The notes below the pieces were generated by a model. It made no database searches. It saw only the letters and a list, made by a program, of their open reading frames with translations, and was not told where the DNA came from. From an uncultured bacterium (GTDB taxonomy: Bacteria > Actinomycetota > Coriobacteriia > Coriobacteriales > Coriobacteriaceae): a DNA stretch of 10,876 nt. Below, in pieces: positions 5,415-10,876 of this stretch. The number at the start of each line of letters is the position of its first letter. The first letter of the stretch is position 1. Location of the stretch: positions 1 through 10,876 of the forward strand of contig CAJMRD010000070.1 in NCBI GenBank assembly GCA_905215725.1, written 5' to 3'. The position numbers were made by a program, and so were the translations under genes.

Positions 5415-8400
5415 ATGCCCACCACCTCAACCGACCCGCGCGCCGCTGCCGCCGCGCTGCTGGTACCCGGCACCACCTGCCACGGCTTTGCCGTCGAGCG
5501 CTGTGAGACCGTGCCCGAGCTCGACTCGGACGCTTACGTGCTGCGCCACACCGCCTCGGGCGCTCGCCTGCTGTACCTGGCGTGCGACGACGAAAACAAG
5601 GCCTTTGCCATTGGCTTTAAGACGCCGCCGGCCGATTCCACCGGCGTGTTCCATATTCTTGAGCACTCGGTGCTGTGCGGATCGGCTAAGTTCCCCGTCA
5701 AGGAGCCGTTTGTCGACCTGATCAAGAGCTCCATGCAGACGTTTCTCAACGCCATGACCTACCCCGACAAGACCATCTACCCCGTTGCCACCACCAACGA
5801 GCAGGATCTGTACAACCTGATGGACGTGTACCTGGACGCGGTGTTCAACCCGGCCATCTATACCAAGCCGACCATTTTTGAGCAGGAGGGCTGGCACTAC
5901 GAGCTGGACCTGCCGCAGGGCGCCGAAGGCGAGGGCGACGGCAGCGCCGCCAGACTGCGCGAGGGCACGCTGCGCTATAACGGCGTGGTGTTCAACGAGA
6001 TGAAGGGTGCGCTGTCCGATCCCATGAGCGTGTTGGACGACGCCGTCAACGCCGCGCTCTATCCCGACACCGCCTATGCGCACGAAAGCGGTGGCGACCC
6101 GCGCGCGATTCCCGCGCTCACCTACGAGCAGTTCCTGGACACGCACGCGCGCCACTACAATCCTTCCAACTCCTACATCACGCTTTACGGCGACCTGGAC
6201 GTGAACCGCGCCCTGGCCTTTTTGGACGAGCGCTATCTGTCGCAGCCGAGTGCCGCGAGCCGCCGCATGGACGCTGCCGTCGCCGCCGGCGAGGACCCGT
6301 CCACGCTGGCGCCCAATCCGCTGGGCGTGCAGGCGCCCGTGACCTGCGAGTACAAGCGCATCGAGATGGCTACCACGCCCGAGAACGCCCTGGTGGGCCT
6401 GGGCCTTGTGCTGGGCAGCGCGCTCGACCGCAAGCGCACGATCGCAGCGGATATCCTGTTCGAGGCGCTGCTGGGCTCCAACGAAGCGCCGGTTAAGAAG
6501 GCCATTCTGTCCGCCGGCCTGGGCGGCAACGTGGTGAGCTACACGGCGGCCGAGAGCCTGCAGCCCTACGAGCTCATCATGCTGCAAAACGCGCAGCCCG
6601 GCGTGGCGCGCGAGCTGCGCCGCGTGTTCCAGGACGCCTGCCGCGACCTATGCGAGCATGGCGTTCCGCGCGAGCGCCTGGAGGCCATCATCAGCAGCAA
6701 CGAGTACGACCTGCGCCAGCGCGACTATGGCATCGCCGACGGCGTAGCCATTGCGTGCGACGCGCTGAGCACGTGGCTCTACGATGACGACGCTGCGACG
6801 CTGGCGCTCAAGTATGGCCCGGTGTACGAGGAGCTGCGTGGCGAGCTGGACGGCAGCTATTTTGAGGACCTGCTGCGCGAGCTCGTACTGGAGAACGACC
6901 ACATGGCGCTGGTCGAGCTGGTGCCGGTAGACGCCGCCGAGGGTTCGGAGGGTGCCGAGGCCGCCGAGCTGGCAGCCAAGCGCGATGCCATGACCGATGC
7001 CGAGCTGGCCGACGTGGTCGAGCGCACGGCCGCGCTGCGTGCCGCGCAGGAGGCCGAGGACACGCCCGAGGCCAAGGCCACGCTGCCGCGCCTGCGCGTG
7101 TCCGACATTGGCGAGGCGCGCCCCGAGCCGCCGCTGATCGTGGACACGACCGCGCCCATCCCCTGCCTGCGCCACGGCATCCCCACCAACCGTCTGGCCT
7201 ACGCCATGCAGTATTTCGACCTGAGCTGCGTCGCGTTTGAGGACCTGCCCTATGTGACACTGCTCTGCCGCCTGCTTAAGCAGCTGCCCACGCGCGAGCA
7301 CTCGGCCGAGGAGCTCGACAACTTGCTCGCCGGCAAGCTGGGCTTTTTGAGCTTTACGACCGAAGTCATGACGCAGCCCGAAGTGGACGGCGTGCGCCCT
7401 TACTTGCTGGTGAGCGCCGGCGCCCTGTCCGAAAAGATCGACGCGCTAGCGAGCCTGCCGCGCGAGGTGTGGTCGAGCACATTGCTGGCGGACGCCGACG
7501 CCGACCGCGTGCACGACGTGCTCACGCAGATTCGCATTGGGCTTGAGCAGGGCTTTATCAACAACGGACACTCGGCGGCGCTCGGCCGCGCGATGAGTTA
7601 CAGCTCACCTTCGGCCGTGGTGCGCGAGCAGCTTTCGGGCGTAGACTTCTACTTGTTCCTGCGCGATCTGCTCGACCACTTTGACGAGCGCCTGGACGGC
7701 CTGCGTGCCAAGCTTGCCGAGCTGGCAGGCCGCATCTTTGTGGCCGATGGCTGCCTGGCGAGCTTTACCGGCAGCGATGAGGACTTTGACGCGTACTGGG
7801 CCGCCGCGGGCGACTTGGGGCTGGGAGCTGGCGACGGCGCCGATGCCGGCCGCGACGCGCTCGTGGTGCCGACGCCGTGCGACCGCCACGAGGCTTTTGT
7901 CATCCCCAGCGACATCTGCTTTGCGGCAAGCGCGTGCGACCCGCGTCGCTTGGGCATTGACGTGACGGGCGCCTGGGCGGTTGCCGCCAACGCGCTCTCC
8001 TACGACTACCTGTGGAACGAGATCCGCGTGAAGGGCGGCGCGTACGGCTGCGGATTCCGCGCGGCCGGCGAGCGTCAGGCGGCGTTCTACACCTACCGCG
8101 ACCCGGCAATCGATCCTTCGATTGAGCGCGTGGAGCGCGCAGGCGAATGGCTCGGCAGCTTTGAGCCCGACGAGGCCGCCTTTGAGGGCTTTATCGTGAG
8201 CTGCGTGAGCGGCATGGATGCACCGGTGAAGCCGTACGCGCTCACCAAACGCCGCAACACGACCTACCTGGCTGGACTCGATCCGCACGCCCGCGAGGAG
8301 CGCCGCGCCCAGATGCTCGCCGCCACGCCCGGTGAGCTGCGCTCGCTCGGCGCCGATGTGACGCGCATCGCAGCCGAGTCGCCCGCCTGTGTCTTTGGCG

Positions 8401-8459
8401 GCCGAGACGTCATCGCCAAGAGCAGCGCCGGCTTCAACGTCATCGACCTGATGGGCTAA
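5415..8459 (+). CDS. M16C family zinc metallopeptidase (PreP/Cym1-like presequence protease homologue)
   Basis: A 1014-residue protein, the usual length for single-chain M16C peptidases, which close two halves around a chamber and degrade short unstructured peptides. The inverted zinc-binding motif HxxEH is H80-I-L-E83-H84, inside STGVFHILEHSVLCGS; E83 is the expected catalytic base. The third zinc ligand is E195 in GVVFNEMKGALSDP. It is about 14 residues further from HxxEH than in the organelle enzymes because of an acidic insertion near 168-182. The C-terminal half retains RVKGGAYGCGF (KGGAY at 873-877), which completes the active site across the chamber. Residues near 510-600 are an acidic, Ala/Glu-rich helical linker. 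No signal peptide is present, so it is probably cytoplasmic and recycles peptides. ATG 5415 follows AAAGGAG (5401-5407) by seven bases; the frame's open extension to 5208 reads through palindromic repeats and is not coding. It appears monocistronic, with a terminator just downstream. Confidence 0.96.
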   Translation: MPTTSTDPRAAAAALLVPGTTCHGFAVERCETVPELDSDAYVLRHTASGARLLYLACDDENKAFAIGFKTPPADSTGVFHILEHSVLCGSAKFPVKEPFVDLIKSSMQTFLNAMTYPDKTIYPVATTNEQDLYNLMDVYLDAVFNPAIYTKPTIFEQEGWHYELDLPQGAEGEGDGSAARLREGTLRYNGVVFNEMKGALSDPMSVLDDAVNAALYPDTAYAHESGGDPRAIPALTYEQFLDTHARHYNPSNSYITLYGDLDVNRALAFLDERYLSQPSAASRRMDAAVAAGEDPSTLAPNPLGVQAPVTCEYKRIEMATTPENALVGLGLVLGSALDRKRTIAADILFEALLGSNEAPVKKAILSAGLGGNVVSYTAAESLQPYELIMLQNAQPGVARELRRVFQDACRDLCEHGVPRERLEAIISSNEYDLRQRDYGIADGVAIACDALSTWLYDDDAATLALKYGPVYEELRGELDGSYFEDLLRELVLENDHMALVELVPVDAAEGSEGAEAAELAAKRDAMTDAELADVVERTAALRAAQEAEDTPEAKATLPRLRVSDIGEARPEPPLIVDTTAPIPCLRHGIPTNRLAYAMQYFDLSCVAFEDLPYVTLLCRLLKQLPTREHSAEELDNLLAGKLGFLSFTTEVMTQPEVDGVRPYLLVSAGALSEKIDALASLPREVWSSTLLADADADRVHDVLTQIRIGLEQGFINNGHSAALGRAMSYSSPSAVVREQLSGVDFYLFLRDLLDHFDERLDGLRAKLAELAGRIFVADGCLASFTGSDEDFDAYWAAAGDLGLGAGDGADAGRDALVVPTPCDRHEAFVIPSDICFAASACDPRRLGIDVTGAWAVAANALSYDYLWNEIRVKGGAYGCGFRAAGERQAAFYTYRDPAIDPSIERVERAGEWLGSFEPDEAAFEGFIVSCVSGMDAPVKPYALTKRRNTTYLAGLDPHAREERRAQMLAATPGELRSLGADVTRIAAESPACVFGGRDVIAKSSAGFNVIDLMG

Positions 8460-8465
8460 GGCACC

Positions 8466-8509
8466 AAGGTAGATTTTTGGGACATGCCCGAAAATCTGCC
8501 TTTTCTTTT
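8466..8509 (+). terminator. Rho-independent terminator of the peptidase gene
   Basis: Arms AAGG-T-AGATTTT-T-GGG (8466-8481) and CCC-G-AAAATCT-G-CCTT (8487-8502) form 14 Watson-Crick pairs plus two T-G wobbles around a 5-base loop, followed by TTCTTTT. It begins seven bases after the stop codon. The A-rich 5' flank is short, so it probably acts on the plus strand only. Confidence 0.92.
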
Positions 8510-8548
8510 GCCGCTGCTTGGGCGGGGCAGCTCAGCCCGTCCCGCCAG

Positions 8549-8692
8549 TTTATCTAAATCTGTAACATCTAGGCGGCAATATCGGCTCCAGATGTTACAG
8601 ATCGAGACGTTTCTGGATGACGCCGGCCCTTTGTCTCAATCTGTAACATCTAGGTCCGATTTTGCCGAGTTACTGTTACAGATCGAGACAAA
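8549..8692. repeat. Two long hairpins repeated with an 81-bp period
   Basis: ATCTGTAACATCTAGG occurs at 8558-8573 and 8639-8654, and GTTACAGATCGAGAC at 8594-8608 and 8675-8689; both pairs are exactly 81 bp apart. Within each unit the two pieces are inverted. Unit 1 has a perfect 13-bp stem (8558-8570 with 8590-8602) and a 19-base loop. Unit 2 has an 18/19-bp stem, TTTGTCTCAATCTGTAACA (8630-8648) with 8674-8692, and a 25-base loop. The loops keep a similar size but differ in sequence. No reading frame here looks real. The region could be a REP/MITE-type element, an operator pair, or part of a structured RNA ending at the next terminator. Confidence 0.85.
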
Positions 8693-8722
8693 CCGCCGCA
8701 GACGCCCATCACAGCACAGACC

Positions 8723-8760
8723 ACCACGAAGGTGCATGTGTCCCCTTCGTGGTTGTTTTT
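8723..8760 (+). terminator. Second Rho-independent terminator
   Basis: ACCACGAAGG (8723-8732) pairs with CCTTCGTGGT (8744-8753) in a perfect 10-bp stem with an 11-base loop, then TGTTTTT (8754-8760). No protein gene lies between this and the previous terminator at 8466-8509. It therefore either ends a small untranslated transcript across the 81-bp hairpins or backs up the first terminator. Confidence 0.8.
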
Positions 8761-8776
8761 GCTGTTTGCCCAGATA

Positions 8777-8815
8777 AAGCCTGCCAAAATAAACCTGTCC
8801 CTTTTTGGTAGGTTT
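8777..8815. repeat. Hairpin just upstream of the cyclo-ligase start
   Basis: AAGCCTGCCAAAA (8777-8789) and TTTTGGTAGGTTT (8803-8815) form a 13-bp stem with two G-T wobbles and a 13-base loop. A third partial copy, AAACCTGTCC (8791-8800), lies in the loop and could compete for pairing with the right arm. It ends five bases before the AGGGAG ribosome site of the next gene. It could be a leader structure or a common intergenic repeat; I cannot tell which. Confidence 0.5.
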
Positions 8816-8831
8816 GGGAGAGGGAGCCGGG

Positions 8832-9428
8832 ATGGACAAGGCTGAGTTGCGGCGGGCGGTGATTGCTCGGCGCGATGCTCTTGATTTGGACTTGCGGGCG
8901 ACGAAGTCTGCTGATATCTGTGCGCGGATGGTTGAGCTGCTGGGCCGCTTGGATGCCGCGGCGCCGCGCATCGTTGCCGTCTATGCCGCGATGGGTTCCG
9001 AAGTCGACCCAGCCGCGTTTGCCGCAGCTGCCGCCAAACGCGGCCGGCGCGTAGCCTATCCGTGCATGCTCTCGGCAATTGATGCCGCAGCTTGTGGCCA
9101 GCGCATGTGCATGCGGGCAGTTGCCGCCGACGATGCGTCCGCGGCTCCGTTTATCGCCCACCCCACGCGGGCCTTCGCGGCCACGGACATCGACAGCGAC
9201 CGCTTCCCCATCGTGCCTGCCGAAGCTCTCGACATGATCGTCGTACCGCTCGTGGCCTTCGACCAAACCGGCGCGCGCCTGGGCTACGGCGGCGGTTGTT
9301 ACGACCGCTACCTGCCTATGCTCTCGCCCGCATGCCAAATTATCGGCATCGCCTTTGGCGAGCAGCGTGTCGACCACGTTCCCACCGACGCCCACGACCT
9401 GCCGCTGCCCCACATCGTCAGCGCCTAA
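8832..9428 (+). CDS. fau: 5-formyltetrahydrofolate cyclo-ligase (MTHFS family)
   Basis: A 198-residue protein, the normal length. The enzyme uses ATP to convert 5-formyltetrahydrofolate to 5,10-methenyltetrahydrofolate in the cytoplasm, returning a stored folate to one-carbon metabolism. The N terminus (MDKAELRRAVIARRDAL) carries the basic KxxLR..R..R motif of the family. The hallmark signature is clear at 138-161: VPLVAFDQTG, ARLGYGGG, then CYDRYL. Position 156 is Cys where Phe or Tyr is more usual. ATG 8832 follows AGGGAG (8821-8826) by five bases; the in-frame extension to 8805 has no better site. The gene appears to be transcribed alone and converges with the chimeric frame downstream, 91 bp away. 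Symbols vary in bacteria (fau, ygfA, yqgN, fthC). Confidence 0.94.
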   Translation: MDKAELRRAVIARRDALDLDLRATKSADICARMVELLGRLDAAAPRIVAVYAAMGSEVDPAAFAAAAAKRGRRVAYPCMLSAIDAAACGQRMCMRAVAADDASAAPFIAHPTRAFAATDIDSDRFPIVPAEALDMIVVPLVAFDQTGARLGYGGGCYDRYLPMLSPACQIIGIAFGEQRVDHVPTDAHDLPLPHIVSA

Positions 9429-9459
9429 CCGCCGTTGTATCGCACCCGCAAGATGGGCA

Positions 9460-9479
9460 TCCGAAAATCCACGCTCGTC
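9460..9479 (-). repeat. Solitary copy of the REP-like motif
   Basis: On the minus strand this 20-mer reads GACGAGCGTGGATTTTCGGA. It differs at one position from copy A of the nested palindrome (5153-5172) and at two positions from copy D over their shared 17 bases. It lies in the 91-bp gap between the two convergent genes, about 40 bp beyond the chimeric gene's stop codon. An intergenic position far from the first cluster supports a dispersed repeat family. Confidence 0.75.
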
Positions 9480-9519
9480 ACGCCGCAGCCGCAGCCACAA
9501 CCGCAACCGCGGCCGTAGC

Positions 9520-10311
9520 CTAGTGCTCCTCGCCGGCGCGGGCCAGGTCGTAGGGCGTGGTCTGGTAGACGTAGTAGTTGAGCCAGTTGGTGTAGAACAG
9601 CTGAGCCTGGCTGCGCCAGACGTTACGCGGCTCGGCGGTGGGGTCGTCATTCGGGAAGTAATGCGCCGGCACCTGGGGGTTGAGTCCGCGCTTCACGTCG
9701 CGCTCGTACTCCAAGCGCAACGTGTCGGTATCGTACTCGGGATGGCCAAAGACAAAGAAGCGGCGGCTGTCGGTCGACTTGACGATGTACAAGCCCACCT
9801 CGTCGGACACGGCCACGACCTCAAGCTGCGGCTCGGCCTCCACGTCCTCGCGGCGCACATCGGTGTTGCGCGAATGCACGGCATAGAAACGGTCGTCGAA
9901 GCCGCGGACCAGCGGGCTTTGCGGCTTCACCAGATAATGCTCGAACACACCGCTCGCCTTTGCCGGCAGGTCGTACTTCTGGATACCGTAATGATGGTAC
10001 AGACCGGCCTGTGCACCCCAGCAAATGTGCAGCGTAGAGTGCACGTGCGTGGTGGACCAATCCATGATCTGGCAGAGCTCGGGCCAGTAGTCGACCTCCT
10101 CGAACGGCATCTGCTCCACCGGGGCGCCCGTGATGATCAGGCCGACGCCGCCGGCGGCGCGGCGGACGAAATAGTCCACGGCGTCCGGCAGGTAGGCGCC
10201 ATCCTCATCGTTGTGCGTGACGGTGCCCATGGCGGCCATGAAGTAGCGGTTTTTAATGCGCGTATTGCGGATCGAAAACGGTGTAAACAGCGGTTCGTAT
10301 GCGGGGTTCAT
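9520..10311 (-). pseudogene. Chimeric reading frame: Old Yellow Enzyme N terminus fused to MetA (homoserine O-acyltransferase) C terminus
   Basis: The frame encodes 263 residues. Residues 1-62 are the start of an Old Yellow Enzyme/2,4-dienoyl-CoA reductase-type flavoprotein: LFTPFSIRNTRIKNRYFMAAMGT, then DAVDYFVRRAAGGVGLIITG, about the first tenth of a ~650-residue enzyme. From ~58 to the end it is MetA, which acylates homoserine for methionine synthesis: GAPVEQMPFEEVDYW, STLHICWGAQAGLYHHYGI, RGFDD, HSRNTDVRRED, FGHPEYD and a NWLNYYVYQTTPYDL end. With an offset of 45, C97, H190 and E192 fall on E. coli MetA Cys142, His235 and Glu237, and E66 on the position (111) where Glu favours acetyl-CoA. 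MetA residues ~1-102, with the catalytic Lys near 47, are missing. The join is in GLIITG (57-62), natural to both families. A perfect AAGGAGG site precedes ATG 10311. It could be a deletion fusion or an assembly error; I expect no activity from either half. Confidence 0.9.
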
Positions 10312-10876
10312 GTGGTTTCCTCCTTCTCTGGTTCGGGTTGTGTATCAAATTGCGCGGCGCACTCCGGTGACAGTTGTCCCCAGGCGACTGCCTCCTGTGC
10401 GAGCGCGCAGCGAAAGCGCGGATGCGCGATGCGGATCATGGCGCAGATGCGCGTCTCCAGCGGTTGATTGTGCAGATCGGCCGCGCCCCACTCTGTGACG
10501 ATGTACATGACATCGCTGCGCGGCGTCGTGACGACTGCGCCGGACGGAAGATGCGCGCGAATGTTGGACGTGAGCGTCCCGTCGGGCGCTTCGTGCGTGG
10601 AATGCAGGCACAGAAAACTCCGTCCGCCGGCAGAACGCGCCGCGGCGCGGACAAAATCGAGCTGACCGCCGACGCCGGAATACTGCCGGCCGTCAATGGC
10701 CTCGGCGCAGACCTGCCCGGTCAGATCGGCCATCAGGCAGCCGTTGACCGAGATAAGCCCCGGCTGCTGCGCGGCACGGAACGGATCGTTGAGCACGTCC
10801 ACCGGGATCATGCGGATGTGCGCGAGCGCAAAATCATCCAGATGCCCCGCCGCGTCGAGCACGACGGACGCCTCGA
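10308..10876 (-). CDS. Acetyl-CoA hydrolase/4-hydroxybutyrate CoA-transferase family protein, C-terminal part (5' end outside window)
   Basis: The last 188 residues of a Cat1/Cat2-type CoA-transferase; the frame is open to the window edge, so the upstream start is not visible and the GTG at 10862 is not the start. The AcetylCoA_hyd_C domain is clear: ISVNGCLMADLTGQVCAEAI, DGRQYSGVGGQLDFVRAA, then TSNIRAHLPSGAVVTTPRSD and VMYIVTEWGAADLHNQPLE. The GVGGQ loop belongs to the CoA-binding site; the catalytic Glu lies in the missing part. The family moves CoA between short-chain acids such as acetate, butyrate or 4-hydroxybutyrate. Its TGA overlaps the ATG of the next frame (ATGA), which indicates translational coupling to what was originally a flavin enoyl-reductase gene, so the pair probably served an acyl-CoA reduction or fermentation route. 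The substrate cannot be read from this part. Confidence 0.9.
   Translation of the reverse strand, partial: EASVVLDAAGHLDDFALAHIRMIPVDVLNDPFRAAQQPGLISVNGCLMADLTGQVCAEAIDGRQYSGVGGQLDFVRAAARSAGGRSFLCLHSTHEAPDGTLTSNIRAHLPSGAVVTTPRSDVMYIVTEWGAADLHNQPLETRICAMIRIAHPRFRCALAQEAVAWGQLSPECAAQFDTQPEPEKEETT
10319..10325 (-). promoter_or_regulatory. Consensus Shine-Dalgarno that fixes the start of the chimeric frame
   Basis: AAGGAGG on the minus strand lies seven bases before ATG 10311, inside the last codons of the CoA-transferase gene. It shows that the flavoenzyme N terminus begins at its native start. Confidence 0.9.

Noticed and set aside
5427..6587. Long minus-strand open frame (386 residues) and several similar ones opposite the peptidase gene
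   Set aside because: They lie wholly opposite a clear enzyme gene and have the repetitive Gly/Val/Arg/Gln composition typical of antisense frames in GC-rich DNA.
8549..8692. Twin repeats as a short CRISPR array or integron attC sites
   Set aside because: Only two units exist, the arms are inverted within each unit rather than direct repeats around spacers, and the attC core motifs (RYYYAAC and GTTRRRY) are absent.
9481..9519. In-frame Gly-Cys repeat (GYGRGCGCGCGCG) directly past the TAG stop of the chimeric gene
   Set aside because: MetA ends naturally near this stop, and the repeat comes from a simple GC-rich sequence. I see no sign of stop-codon read-through.
8709..9650. Minus-strand open frame of 313 residues across the cyclo-ligase gene and the following gap
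   Set aside because: It is antisense to the cyclo-ligase, overlaps the chimeric gene in another frame, and has no recognisable domain.
9355..10467. Plus-strand open frame of 370 residues opposite the chimera
   Set aside because: It is antisense to recognised OYE, MetA and CoA-transferase sequence and has no family features.

Overview
The window looks like the chromosome of a high-GC Actinomycetota of the Coriobacteriia, most likely Collinsella or a close relative. This rests on the GC-rich codon use, the strong Shine-Dalgarno sites (AAGGAG-type), and my impression that the hairpin repeats resemble those of that group. No rRNA or other definitive marker is present, so the genus is an inference.

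Layout. Positions 1-78 hold the 3' end of a tRNA gene and its terminator. Positions 369-4857 are an accessory-looking block of five genes on mixed strands: a DUF5710/four-cysteine protein (+), a small two-CxxC zinc-ribbon protein (-), an HNH nuclease with an unassigned N-terminal region (-), an unrecognised 163-residue protein (+) and a Schlafen/AlbA_2 plus HATPase_c_4 regulator-like protein (-). Positions 4858-5414 are a long gene-free control region. It carries a promoter-like element for the AlbA gene, a 42-bp near-palindrome, an array of TATCTCTC octamers in both orientations, and a nest of four copies of a roughly 21-bp palindromic repeat. Positions 5415-8459 encode a complete 1014-residue M16C (PreP/Cym1-type) zinc peptidase, followed by a strong terminator. 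Positions 8510-8831 have no gene but hold two long hairpins repeated with an exact 81-bp period, a second terminator and another hairpin. Positions 8832-9428 encode 5-formyltetrahydrofolate cyclo-ligase.

The most striking object is the last complete reading frame, 9520-10311 on the minus strand. Its first ~60 residues are the N terminus of an Old Yellow Enzyme/2,4-dienoyl-CoA reductase-type flavoenzyme. From residue ~58 on it is the C-terminal two thirds of MetA, a homoserine O-acyltransferase, with catalytic Cys97, His190 and Glu192 in exact MetA register. The join lies in Gly-Leu-Ile-Ile-Thr-Gly, a motif natural to both families. The 5' end still sits in its original operon, coupled by ATGA to a Cat2-type CoA-transferase that runs off the window. 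This is either a deletion scar formed through short shared homology or an assembly chimera; neither half should work in its original role.

A 20-mer related to the repeats at 5153-5280 recurs (19/20 identical) at 9460-9479, just downstream of the chimera, which argues for a dispersed REP-like family. I see no CRISPR array, transposase, integrase or complete recognised defence operon.
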